Source: an uncultured Granulosicoccaceae bacterium (GTDB lineage Bacteria; Pseudomonadota; Gammaproteobacteria; CALCKW01). From it: a stretch of 64,000 bases of DNA. This document shows, one piece after another, positions 16,938 through 26,071 of the stretch. The notes beneath the pieces were generated by a model. That model did not search any database and was not told the DNA's origin. It saw nothing but the letters and a program-made list of their open reading frames with translations. Position numbers and translations under genes: made by a program. Every line of letters begins with the position of its first letter. The first letter of the stretch is position 1. The stretch is from the NCBI GenBank assembly GCA_937965695.1, contig CALCKW010000023.1, positions 1 to 64,000 of the forward strand, written 5' to 3'.

Positions 16938-18044
16938 TCAGGCACTGACGAGCTGTTCGGCACTGTCAAACACAACCCGATTTCTTCCTTGATTCTTCGC
17001 CATATACAAACGCTTATCAGCCTCGGAAAGCATACCGTGCAAACTGGCGAAGCTATCATCCATCATCACCGCGCCAATACTCACTGTGACGCGAATGCGC
17101 TCTCCCGCAAAATCTATCTCAAGGTACTGAATACGTTCACGCAACGCTTCAGCTGTTCGTATCATTTGCGCTCTGCCTATTCGAGGGACGATGAGACAAA
17201 ACTCCTCACCCCCCATACGTACGACACAGTCTTCTTCACGCACTGTCGATTTAAGCGTTCGGGCAACGCTCTTTAGCACTTCATCACCACAATCATGGCC
17301 ATAGGTGTCGTTTATTGTCTTGAAGAAATCCAAGTCAACCATGAACAAGCCCATAATAAGACCTTGTTGGCCAGACAATGACTTTCGGCTTTCAAACACA
17401 GTTTCCAGGCCGAGACGATTGTTTAGTCCGGTCAGCGGATCAGTGACCACCAACCGAGATAGATTTAATTGAGATTGGTTCCTGGCCTTCTCATAGGCAT
17501 GTACAAACCCCCACACGGCGAGCGAACAAAAGCCAATATTAAGCATGGCACTCGCGTTTTGATATTCTGCTTGATCACCGTATCGGTAGAAAAAATGACT
17601 GCCTACGATCAAATAGAAAAACCCTGAAATCAAGAATCCACGCCGCTCCCCCAAAGAGGAGTAGGCAAGTATAGGAACGGTGAACACCCAAACGGACATA
17701 GTTGGAGAGGAGCTGGGTAGAAAAAACGCATAGGAAATTAAGAGAATCAGCGGGATCGCAAAAATGGTGGTGATAAGGTGCGCGTGTTCAGTTGTTTTTA
17801 CACGTTTCCACGCCAGCAGGGCCGCTAGACTAAAAATACACTCAGCAGCGGCCAAGCCATAATGCCCACGAAAAAAGTTCAAGAGTGCAAATGCCAACCC
17901 AGCAGGGATCGCTATACCAATAAGAACATGCAACACAGCACGTTGATGATCCACTCCTAGATCAAGGGCTTCGGGTTCCGTTCCGGTATTTGGCGTCCTA
18001 TCTTCCAATTCAGCAACACACGTTATTATTGACCTAGGTTCCAT
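16938..18044 (-). CDS. Membrane diguanylate cyclase (GGDEF)
   Basis: This 368-aa protein has six or seven hydrophobic segments between about residues 35 and 195 and a C-terminal GGDEF domain. The active site is GGEEF at residues 278-282, and an REED inhibitory (I-site RxxD) motif lies exactly five residues before it. The domain also has DPLTGLNNR and DLDFFKTINDTYGHDCGD. It should make c-di-GMP with product inhibition. The membrane part looks like the MASE-type or 7TM sensor groups, but I cannot assign the signal. Confidence 0.92.
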   Translation of the reverse strand: MEPRSIITCVAELEDRTPNTGTEPEALDLGVDHQRAVLHVLIGIAIPAGLAFALLNFFRGHYGLAAAECIFSLAALLAWKRVKTTEHAHLITTIFAIPLILLISYAFFLPSSSPTMSVWVFTVPILAYSSLGERRGFLISGFFYLIVGSHFFYRYGDQAEYQNASAMLNIGFCSLAVWGFVHAYEKARNQSQLNLSRLVVTDPLTGLNNRLGLETVFESRKSLSGQQGLIMGLFMVDLDFFKTINDTYGHDCGDEVLKSVARTLKSTVREEDCVVRMGGEEFCLIVPRIGRAQMIRTAEALRERIQYLEIDFAGERIRVTVSIGAVMMDDSFASLHGMLSEADKRLYMAKNQGRNRVVFDSAEQLVSA

Positions 18045-18148
18045 TAGTCTTCGGCCAACTAGAGTCTCACTAGAATGAGAATATGGTCAAAATGGACAGA
18101 GGTCCGAGATAAGTATCACAGCGTTCTGAGCACTAACGTAAACAACAG

Positions 18149-18355
18149 ATGACCGAGTATTATTTGAGCTTTTTCGAATACCTCGTGTCCGACCTACCGT
18201 TCCTTCCAGTTGGTCATCAAAACTATTTAATGGCCAAAAGGCCCAAGAAACGAGTTTCTACGTCACGGATTTTGGCGATTTGTAACGCTTTGGACAGTGA
18301 AAACCCCGACATAAAGCGCCTGGTGGTGAGCAAACGACCTTCTGAAGTTCCCTAG
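18149..18355 (+). CDS. Small hypothetical ORF, doubtful
   Basis: This is a 68-codon frame with an internal Met at MAKRPKKRVSTSRILA. I recognise no family and see no good ribosome site. Its last codons and stop lie in TTCTGAAGTTCCCTAG, which resembles the end of the 69-bp repeat found at 36979 and 55823. The end may therefore be a repeat relic rather than a designed C-terminus. Coding status is uncertain. Confidence 0.2.
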   Translation: MTEYYLSFFEYLVSDLPFLPVGHQNYLMAKRPKKRVSTSRILAICNALDSENPDIKRLVVSKRPSEVP

Positions 18356-18420
18356 TGCTAACCCAAAAAAGCACATACAATTTAGGGCAGTATTCGCCCT
18401 TTATTAGTCGAGCACTGACG

Positions 18421-18942
18421 ATGAAATCTCTCCTACTTTTCTTGATGCTCCTGTCACTTGGCTGATGCGCCACTTTAAGTCAATCACAATGCGTTGCAGC
18501 GAATTGGCAAGAAATCGGCACCGAAGACGGCAGTAAAGGTCGCTCAGAAAGTTACCTGGAGAAGCATCAACAGGCCTGTGAAAAATACGGCATCTCGATT
18601 CTGAAACCCAACTACCTTGTTGGCCACCGTGCAGGGACTAAAACTTACTGCACGGTTAAAAGTGCCTATAGCCAGGGCATGAAAGGCAAAGAATACGGCG
18701 GTGTTTGCCCGCAAGAAAGTGCCGAGGATTTTCTTCCGGCGTATGTGGAAGGTCTAAGAATAAGACTAGACTCGTTACAGCTAAAATACAGCCAGATAGA
18801 TTTAGCGTTGTTCGCCACACAGCACCGACACCCACACCACAGCCACCACAAACCTCAAAGCCAAGCACAGGAGTCTCGTCATCAACGGCATAGAATGAGG
18901 TTCAATGCATTGCAGAATCGTCTGCCAAACAATAATGTCTGA
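18421..18942 (+). pseudogene. DUF2799-type lipoprotein broken by TGA in the lipobox
   Basis: From ATG 18421 the frame reads MKSLLLFLMLLSLG, then TGA at 18463-18465, then C-ATLSQSQC and an open frame of 158 further codons to a TGA at 18940. The part after the stop has EIGTEDGSKGRSESYLEKH, LVGHRAGTKTYCT and GKEYGGVCP, which match the DUF2799 lipoprotein family. The stop replaces the residue just before the lipidated Cys; GGA to TGA would explain it by one change. The gene looks recently inactivated. A Gln/His-rich tail (about residues 145-160) follows the domain. Confidence 0.8.
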
Positions 18943-19161
18943 ACAGCAAAAACTGCAACGATGGATCACCTATTGGTCGAATCCTCCCACCTAAATCTTT
19001 GTGAGACAGCATGAAGCCTTCTGATAGTATATTGCTTTAGTCTTCAAAATTTTCTCGTCAATGACTGTCAGACTTTGATTTTCGTTGAGAGCAATTATTA
19101 CTTCCGTTTACTTAAACGTACCGCATACATAATTTTCAAATTAAGGAGCTTAAACTAAATT

Positions 19162-20223
19162 ATGTTTAACCTACCGCTCACTCATTTCGAAGCTCTGCTG
19201 CTTGCCAGCAATGTCTTACTTTTTATATTTGCAAAGCCCTTACTGTCCCGATTTTTGAAAAATGATGACGCGAGCCAACACGCCGCAAGCCTAAACGCAT
19301 TTCGCGGGCTCAACGTGTTAATGCTATTAACCGTGGGAGCCGGAGCATTTTTAGGTGCGGAGCAGGCGCAACGCTTTTGGTTGCTTAAAATTTTACTGGT
19401 CTTGCTAACGGCCTATTGTTTTTATCTGCTAATTCAAATAAGCGCCTGGCAATTGCGCAAGCACTATGGCAACTGGCAAACAGTAGGTGAAGAACAAGTA
19501 CTCACCGACAGCTATAAATCTCGACTATTTAGTTTGATGTCCACTGCTGCATTAGCCGTGCTCGGTCTAATTTCAGCGATACAGATAGCTGGATTTAGCA
19601 GCTTGTTGCAAACCACCGGAGTTCTGGGTTTTGTTGGCGTTTTTCTCGCTTTGACGCAGGCCTCTTGGTTACCCGATATTTTTGGTGGGCTGGTTCTTTT
19701 GAATGCCCGCATGGTCGAAGAAGGGGATGTTCTGTTAATCCGTTTGCACGGCGAGCCAACTACCTGCTCGGTCCATAAAACTAAGTTATTCCATACCGAG
19801 CTCTTAGATTTAGCAGACAACCATCGCATCATGATAAGCAATGAGCAGCTGCGCAGACAGCCTTTGCATAATTTAGCCAAATTCGCATCGGCTAAGGGCC
19901 TGCGAGAACAGCTCCATTTTAAAATTGGCTATGACACACCCGAAGCAAAGGTGCGATCCATGTTTTCAGCGGCGTTCGCCAGTGCAGAACAAAACCCAGA
20001 AATTTTATATGAGAGACAACACCCTATTGAAGTGAGATTGGAGGACACGGGCGACAATGCCCTAGAGTGGATGGTTTGTTATTACATCAAAAATGTTCGG
20101 CAACGACTACTGACGAGACAACAGTTGCGCGAGGTGATTTTACTTCACTCGCTAGAGCACAGGGTGTCTCTTGCAACACCAACTCTCGTGCAAATCAGCG
20201 GGCAAATGCCCGCCGATTCTTAG
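19162..20223 (+). CDS. MscS-type mechanosensitive channel family protein
   Basis: This 353-aa protein has about five hydrophobic segments in the first 200 residues. It then carries TTGVLGFVGVFLALTQASWLPDIFGGLVLL, which corresponds to the MscS pore helix and following beta domain, with cytoplasmic residues after it. AAGGAG is present 12 nt before the ATG. The beta-domain region differs from classical MscS (MVEEGDVLLIRLHGEPTTCSVH), so gating properties cannot be inferred. It is a single-gene unit, convergent with the binding-protein pair. Confidence 0.85.
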   Translation: MFNLPLTHFEALLLASNVLLFIFAKPLLSRFLKNDDASQHAASLNAFRGLNVLMLLTVGAGAFLGAEQAQRFWLLKILLVLLTAYCFYLLIQISAWQLRKHYGNWQTVGEEQVLTDSYKSRLFSLMSTAALAVLGLISAIQIAGFSSLLQTTGVLGFVGVFLALTQASWLPDIFGGLVLLNARMVEEGDVLLIRLHGEPTTCSVHKTKLFHTELLDLADNHRIMISNEQLRRQPLHNLAKFASAKGLREQLHFKIGYDTPEAKVRSMFSAAFASAEQNPEILYERQHPIEVRLEDTGDNALEWMVCYYIKNVRQRLLTRQQLREVILLHSLEHRVSLATPTLVQISGQMPADS

Positions 20224-20231
20224 CCAAGGCG

Positions 20232-22082
20232 TCACTCGACAGCTTTTAACCACCATGTAGATAACCAACCAACCGCGTACAAAGGCGGGCGTTCAGGTTG
20301 CCCAAACTTGTTGCTGTAGGCGATCAACGTATTATCTCTAAAATAGGTTGGTACCGCATAGTGCCGCCAAAGCATGACTCGATCTAATGCGCGTGTGGTG
20401 GCCAGCAAAGCAGCTTTATCGCGACTGGCAACTATTTTTTCAATCAGCACATCAACCACAGGATCTTTGATACCGCTGTTGTTTGCCCCAGGCGTATCTG
20501 CCGTACTCGAGTGAAAATACGAATACAGTCGCTGGTCAGGTGGTGGATAAAAATAGTAACCACCAACCCACATATCAAATTCATGCTGCTGCAAACGCGA
20601 TTGCCACTGGGCCGCATCCACATAGCGCATAGTCGCGTCTATGCCTAAACCTTGTAGCGAATCCAGAAAAGGGCCTGCCAATCGAACGCGCTCTTGTCTA
20701 CCTGTTATTAACTCTAACCTCAGCTGTTCATCCGTCTCTACATTGATCAGCTTGCCTGCTTTTTGCTGCCACCCAGCAGCCTTAAACAGTGTGAGTGCTC
20801 TTCGCTTTGCAGTCCGATCGCGGCCGGTGCCATTGCTAACAGGCGGAGTAAACACTTCGTTAAATAGCGCTGCCGGCAGTTGGTCTTTAAAGGGTTCTAA
20901 TAAGGCCAATTCAGCTTCATCAGGCAACTGGGTTGCTGCATATTCTGTGTTGCTAAAGTAATTTTTTATGCGACGAAAGTGGCCGAATAATAAGCTTTTT
21001 TGTACCGTTTCAAAATCATAGAGTAGTGCTATTGCTTCACGGACCCGTTCATCTTGGAAGGCCGGTCGGCGCAGATTAAAAAAGTAACCCATCATGCCAG
21101 ACGGCAACGCTTGCTCGCGTTCTTCGGTCAGAACTTTGCCCGAAGTTATTGCTGGAAAATCATACTCCTGCTCCCAGCGTTTAACACTGAATTCGTCGCG
21201 TAAATCCACCTGGCCAGATTTGAAGGCTTCGAACGCGACGGTAGCGTCCTTATAGTAGTCGACACGAATTTCGCCAAAGTGGTGGAGTCCTTTTGCCACG
21301 TTCAGGTCACGGGCCCAATAATCGTCAACACGTTCGTAGACGATTTGACGACCACCATCTACTTTTGAAATCTTGTAAGGCCCGCTGCCCAGCGGCGGCT
21401 CAAGAGTAGACTTGGTGATGTCGCGTTTCTGCCAAAAGTGTACTGGCAAAGGTGATGAGTCCGCTGCAGTGACTAACGGCTTCAAACTGCCCGTCGTCGT
21501 GAAATAGTATTTTAAGGTGTGGTCGTCTAGGGCTTCTGCTCGTTCAACTTCCGCGTAACTGGCTTTTACAAAAGGACGTGCATGTTTCTTTATCGATTCC
21601 AACGCGAAAACAAAGTCAGCAGCTGTCACAGGCTCACCGTCGTGATAATGCGCCTCCTAGCGCAGATTAAAAACCGCCCAACTGAGGTCTTCCGGGTATT
21701 CAACAGTCTCAGCCAACAGTCCATATCGGGCGGTAATTTCATCGCCATAGTCCAGATAGGTCCCTAAAATACCCGATTTGGTCATCAGGGAGTCATAGAT
21801 CAATCCAATGGACTGGGGCCAACGCCCTTTAAGGACATAAAAGTTTAGCGTATCAAAATTGTCGACCTCCGACAGTCGGACGGTGCCCCCAGAAGGCGCA
21901 TCAGGATTGGCATAGGGCCAGTGCGGCATACTTTGGTCAAATTTCGGTTCTGCAAACTCTGCAAATGACCATGTCTTAGTCACACTCTCTGCATACCCTA
22001 AAGATGTGCAAAGCAGCAGAGATAACGCAGCACTGATCCTATATATAGCTTTGTTTAATGACCTCAAGGCTTTGCCCACCAA
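20232..22082 (-). pseudogene. Family-5 peptide-binding protein, interrupted by in-frame TAG
   Basis: The frame starts at ATG 22082 with a signal peptide (segment AALSLLLCTSLGYA) and reads YPEDLSWAVFNLR, then TAG at 21657-21659. The same frame then continues as EAHYHDGEPVTAADFVFALESI for 474 more codons. The intact neighbour has Pro at the matching position (FYIRPEAKYHDG), so a full-length product of about 616 aa is lost. The family is the YejA/microcin-C-type oligopeptide-binding proteins. The downstream part has no further stops or frameshifts, so the mutation is probably recent. It overlaps the upstream paralogue by 19 nt. Confidence 0.85.
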
Positions 22083-23845
22083 GTACTGGTCGCTCCTAGT
22101 TCATAGCGAGGCGCACGCTCTGGTCGCTCAAAGCGATCCCACCAAGCCACCCAAGATTTGGGTCTGTAATAGAGCGGAATGGCGTAGTTGTTCCACAACA
22201 GAACTCGGTCCAAGGCATGCACGGCTGCTTTGAGGTCATCTTCTGTCTGGCTAGCGACGACTTCATCGATCAGGGAGTCGATGACTGGGTTTACGATAGA
22301 GCTTGTATTTCCCGCTCTTTCTTTAGCCGACTCAGAGCCATACTGAGAGCGCATTTCACTGCCTGGTGGCACGACGAATGGCTTACCAACTGACACCATG
22401 TCAAAATCTTTATCACGAACCCTTGCACGCCACTGCGACGTTTCGACCACACGCAATGTGGCGTCTATGCCAAGCCGTTGCAAGCTATTCAAATACTGAC
22501 TAACAAACTTCTCGACCTCTGGCCAACCCGTCAATATCTCTAGGCTCAGCTGTTCGCCAGCAGCATTGAGCATTTTGCCACCTTGCTGTGTCCACCCCGC
22601 TTCTTTCAGCAACTCCAGCGCTTTTCTTCGCTGAACTCGGTCACGGCCACTTCCATCAGTTTTAGGTAGGGCAAACTCTGTGTCTAAAATACCCTTAGGC
22701 AATTGCTCCGCAAAGGGTTCTAGCAATGCCAACTCTCTACCTTCAGGTATACCATTTGACTCATAACCAGCGCCATTGAAGTAGTTGCGCAATCGGCGAT
22801 ATTTACCATAGAGCACGGTTCGTTGGAGCGTTTCAAAATCAAAAAGCCGCACTAGGGCTTCGCGTGTTTCGTCCGATTGAAACTTCGGCAAAGCCATATT
22901 GAAATACAAACCGTAGAGACCTCTAGGTTTGGGGATTTCGAATTCTTCTAACAGCATTCGCTTTTGATCAACGGCTTCTAAGTCATACTCTGTGACCCAC
23001 CGCTTGGCGCTAGACTCTGCTCGTAAGTCGACATCACCCGATTTAAAAGCTTCAAACATAACTGTTTCATCACGATAATAATCGTATTGAATTTCATCAA
23101 AATTATACAAACCTGCTTTCAAAGGTAAGTCACGGGCCCAGTAGTCTTTGACACGCTCATAGATGATGGTACGGCCTGCGTCTACCTTTTTTACTTTATA
23201 AGGCCCACTTGTCAGCGGCGGCTCCAAGCTTGCGGCGGTGATGTCTTTGTCTTTCCAATAACTCACGGGTAGCGGTGACATACCCGCAGCACGCAAAACG
23301 GGTTTCATGCTGTCGGTGGTGTGAAAGTACACTTTGAACGTTTTTTCGTCGACAGCTTCGCTGTGGCTTAGTTCTTCAAACAGAGATTTAATCCAAGGCC
23401 GTCCCTTTTCTTTATAAGCCTTCAGAGAATTGACAAAATCAGCCGCTACAATGTCGCTACCGTCGTGGTACTTAGCCTCTGGCCGAATATAGAAAACAGC
23501 CCAGCTCTTGTCTTCGGGGTATTCCACACTTTCTGCAATAACACCGTAGTAGGCGTCAATCTCATCTGCAGTACCTTCCATCAGGCTGTCGTACAACAAA
23601 CCTATACTGCTTGGCCAATCACCCTTAGCAACATGATAATTAAGAGTATCAAAAGTACCAAATTCACTGAGCACAATACGACCTCCCTTGGGCGCATCCG
23701 CATTGGCGTAGGGCAACGCCGCGGGTGCGTCTGCATACAACAACGTGGCGAATTCACTGATTGCCCAACTGCGAGTAGTTTCTGCAGACAACTTGCCTGC
23801 CGCCATCAGTGCGACTGCTGCCACGATCAATATTGATTTCTTCAT
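22064..23845 (-). CDS. YejA-like periplasmic peptide-binding protein (family 5)
   Basis: This 593-aa protein has signal peptide MKKSILIVAAVALMAAGKLSA. ATG 23845 is used because it starts this signal; a frame extending to 23908 adds residues that do not look like a signal. The family-5 features EYPEDKSWAVFYIRPEAKYHDG, LEPPLTSGPYKV and YDYYRDETVMFEAFKSGDVD match the YejA group, which delivers oligopeptides to YejBEF-type ABC transporters. No permease or ATPase gene is next to it. It is a tandem duplicate of the broken gene downstream. Confidence 0.88.
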   Translation of the reverse strand: MKKSILIVAAVALMAAGKLSAETTRSWAISEFATLLYADAPAALPYANADAPKGGRIVLSEFGTFDTLNYHVAKGDWPSSIGLLYDSLMEGTADEIDAYYGVIAESVEYPEDKSWAVFYIRPEAKYHDGSDIVAADFVNSLKAYKEKGRPWIKSLFEELSHSEAVDEKTFKVYFHTTDSMKPVLRAAGMSPLPVSYWKDKDITAASLEPPLTSGPYKVKKVDAGRTIIYERVKDYWARDLPLKAGLYNFDEIQYDYYRDETVMFEAFKSGDVDLRAESSAKRWVTEYDLEAVDQKRMLLEEFEIPKPRGLYGLYFNMALPKFQSDETREALVRLFDFETLQRTVLYGKYRRLRNYFNGAGYESNGIPEGRELALLEPFAEQLPKGILDTEFALPKTDGSGRDRVQRRKALELLKEAGWTQQGGKMLNAAGEQLSLEILTGWPEVEKFVSQYLNSLQRLGIDATLRVVETSQWRARVRDKDFDMVSVGKPFVVPPGSEMRSQYGSESAKERAGNTSSIVNPVIDSLIDEVVASQTEDDLKAAVHALDRVLLWNNYAIPLYYRPKSWVAWWDRFERPERAPRYELGATSTWWAKP

Positions 23846-23934
23846 CGGTACTCCAATTGCGAGTTTTACTGTTAGACAGAGTCTGGTCGTAGGGGTTCTA
23901 CAAATCAACTAGCCGCCTTTTATTTTGGCAAAAA

Positions 23935-23957
23935 AAAGGCCGGCTATGCCGACCTTT
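23935..23957 (-). terminator. Terminator after the RAYT gene
   Basis: AAAGGCCGGC (23935-23944) pairs with GCCGACCTTT (23948-23957) around a TAT loop with one G-T pair. On the minus strand it is followed by a T run. It lies 24 nt after the transposase stop. Confidence 0.8.
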
Positions 23958-23981
23958 CTTCAAGTACAAAAAGCAATAAGC

Positions 23982-24914
23982 TTACTTCGCCAATGCCTTC
24001 TTGTACGCACCTACACGCTTGGCCAAGTCTGCATCGCGATCAAGGCGATCACGGAAGTTGCGCAGATTGCGGCTCATGGTAGTCAAATCACGCTGGAAAC
24101 GATTAGACACGTCTGTCAGCGTGCCAGACTCTAACTCAACAGCCAGATAACCGATGATCTGACGGACTAGAGACTGATCGCGCGCACGGCTTGGATTAGA
24201 GAGCTCTGCTTCTTTCATCCCTTCGGCCTTGAGGACGTGCTTGACCAACTTGTCCAAGCTAACAGGCTTCGCTTTCTTCTTAGGGGCTTTACGTACAGTT
24301 TTATGGAAAGCTTTGTCGCCCAATACCGCACCGTCGTTGCCGCGCTCCAGGTCGTCACGCTGACCACCAGCAATGATTTTGGCACTCAGCTCGACGTAAC
24401 GCTTCATCGCTGTCGGTTCACGCTTAGCAAGCATGTCGTACACATCGCTGCGATGCACCCACTCTTTCTTCTCTTTACCCAAGTAGGCTTTTTGACCAGA
24501 CCACTTGTAAGTATCAACTTTGCCACGACCGCTGGCGCGAGCCGGTGCAGCATGTACATAAGCAACTAACTCAGCCAAGAACTCTTCGCCTTGGACCAAA
24601 ATCGCTTTATAACGGCCTTGGAACAGGTGTCCGTCACGCTTATGGGCGCTGTTGAAGTAGCGCGTGTAACGAAAAGACAGGTTTTGCATGATCTTAGACA
24701 AGTTTGTGTCCGCCACCTGAATAACGAGATTCAGCTGATTAGGCATCAAGCAATAGCCGTGAACTTTGTGGCCGAAACGCTGCACACCTTCTTCGATCAG
24801 TGATTCGAAGTATTTGCGATCTGCATCAGTGGAGAATACTTTCTCACCGCCATTGCCCTGCAACGTGACGTGGTACAAAGCACCTGGGACATGAATACGT
24901 GGTTTTCTAGCCAT
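23982..24914 (-). CDS. RAYT-type (Y1/IS200-like) transposase with DnaA-C-like domain, HUH motif lost
   Basis: This 310-aa protein opens MARKPRIHVPGALYHVTLQGN and carries SKIMQNLSFRYTRYFN and HLFQGRYKAILV, which mark the REP-associated tyrosine transposase (Y1_Tnp) family. Where relatives have PNHVH, it reads MPNQLNLV, with Q60-L61-N62 in place of the metal-binding H-hydrophobic-H. The usual YIHLNPVRA region is YVHAAPARA (from Y119). The C-terminus (about residues 230-306) resembles DnaA domain IV, with DQSLVRQIIGYLAVELESGTL. The frame is full length and has its own terminator. This suggests a domesticated DNA-binding protein rather than an active transposase. Confidence 0.85.
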   Translation of the reverse strand: MARKPRIHVPGALYHVTLQGNGGEKVFSTDADRKYFESLIEEGVQRFGHKVHGYCLMPNQLNLVIQVADTNLSKIMQNLSFRYTRYFNSAHKRDGHLFQGRYKAILVQGEEFLAELVAYVHAAPARASGRGKVDTYKWSGQKAYLGKEKKEWVHRSDVYDMLAKREPTAMKRYVELSAKIIAGGQRDDLERGNDGAVLGDKAFHKTVRKAPKKKAKPVSLDKLVKHVLKAEGMKEAELSNPSRARDQSLVRQIIGYLAVELESGTLTDVSNRFQRDLTTMSRNLRNFRDRLDRDADLAKRVGAYKKALAK

Positions 24915-25274
24915 TTTTATTTTCTCTCGAGATTTTAAATTGATAATAGGAAATTAGATTGGCTCTGCCAAAACCTGCACTGATATAAATGCGTTGTGCT
25001 TTAGTAACAACCAAAGCTTCCGCCAGACGCGATTTGTGCAATATAAAACTAAATGGTCAATATAGTTCTATTGCATACCAACCTTAATGACCGGAAATCT
25101 AGTGCACTTTCTGAACCAAATGTTGCAGCCATGGCTACATAAATACAAGCCAAGGCACCATAACCTGCCATTATTGGCTTATAATAGCACTTTATCGAGC
25201 CATTAAGCCAAGCCTGAGTGGTAAAATGTCCATTTATTCGAACAAAAAACTCACTTTAAGGTGATTTCTACTGT
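24915..25274. other. Intergenic region, 360 bp
   Basis: This is AT-rich sequence between the divergent RAYT-type gene and tpm. I see no supported gene, tRNA or strong hairpin. No copy of the GGGGTCA repeat family or the 69-bp repeat is present. It presumably holds the two promoters. Confidence 0.6.
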
Positions 25275-25907
25275 ATGAATGCTGATTTCTGGCACAAACG
25301 CTGGTCCGAAGGGCGTATCGGCTTTCATCAATCACAAGCCAACCCCATGCTTGTAGAGCACTGGCCAACTATAAACCTTGGAGTGCATATCCCCGTTTTT
25401 GTTCCCCTGTGCGGTAAAAGTCTCGACCTTCTCTGGCTTGAACAACTCGGCCATCAAGTAACAGGTGTCGAACTCAGTCGTTCTGCTATCGAAGAATTTG
25501 ACAGAGAAAACCGTCTCAGCGGTCACTGGTCTGAGGTTGAAGGTTTGGCCCTTTATAGCGCGGGTTCACTGCGTATCTGGCAAGCAGATTTTTTCAGTTT
25601 GTCACACAAACATGTAGCGCCCATTCAAGCAGTTTTCGACCGAGCTGCACTGATCGCGTTACCCAAAGAGATGCGAGCTCGTTACTGCAAGCATCTGCAA
25701 GCCCTTGCTGCGGATCAGTGTCAACAGCTCCTGATCTGCCTCGAATACGATCAAAGTAAACGCGATGGACCGCCGTTTGCAGTATTTAGCGACGACATTG
25801 ACACACTGTACCCGCAGTGGAGCAAAATCACGCTTGCCAGCCAGTCCGTTGGCGAGAAACAACCGCCGTCCAAGGACCGCGCGTATCACTTAACGCTAAA
25901 CGCTTAG
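25275..25907 (+). CDS. tpm: Thiopurine S-methyltransferase
   Basis: This 210-aa protein starts MNADFWHKRWSEGRIGFHQ and carries VPLCGKSLDLLWLEQLGHQVTGVE, the SAM-binding signature of the bacterial TPMT family. RAALIALPKEMRARY follows further on. Bacterial members methylate thiopurines and also selenium and tellurium compounds, using SAM in the cytoplasm. It is a single-gene unit facing the RIO-type kinase gene in the same direction after 164 nt. Length is normal. Confidence 0.93.
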   Translation: MNADFWHKRWSEGRIGFHQSQANPMLVEHWPTINLGVHIPVFVPLCGKSLDLLWLEQLGHQVTGVELSRSAIEEFDRENRLSGHWSEVEGLALYSAGSLRIWQADFFSLSHKHVAPIQAVFDRAALIALPKEMRARYCKHLQALAADQCQQLLICLEYDQSKRDGPPFAVFSDDIDTLYPQWSKITLASQSVGEKQPPSKDRAYHLTLNA

Positions 25908-26071
25908 AGTGGCACTAGGTACTGGGACGCTACACGTGCGGTGGCGTTATAATTTATAATCAAAAGGCTAATTGACAGGTACTTCAGTGCGAAACAGCCT
26001 AATATCTTAGCAATACATGGCTAACTAGCTAACCTTTTGACTCGACCTAGGAAAATTGCAAACTCACCAAA

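Noticed and set aside
18463-21659. Stop-codon reassignment (TGA or TAG read as sense)
   Set aside because: Many intact genes in the window end normally with TGA or TAG, so the two internal stops are better read as mutations.
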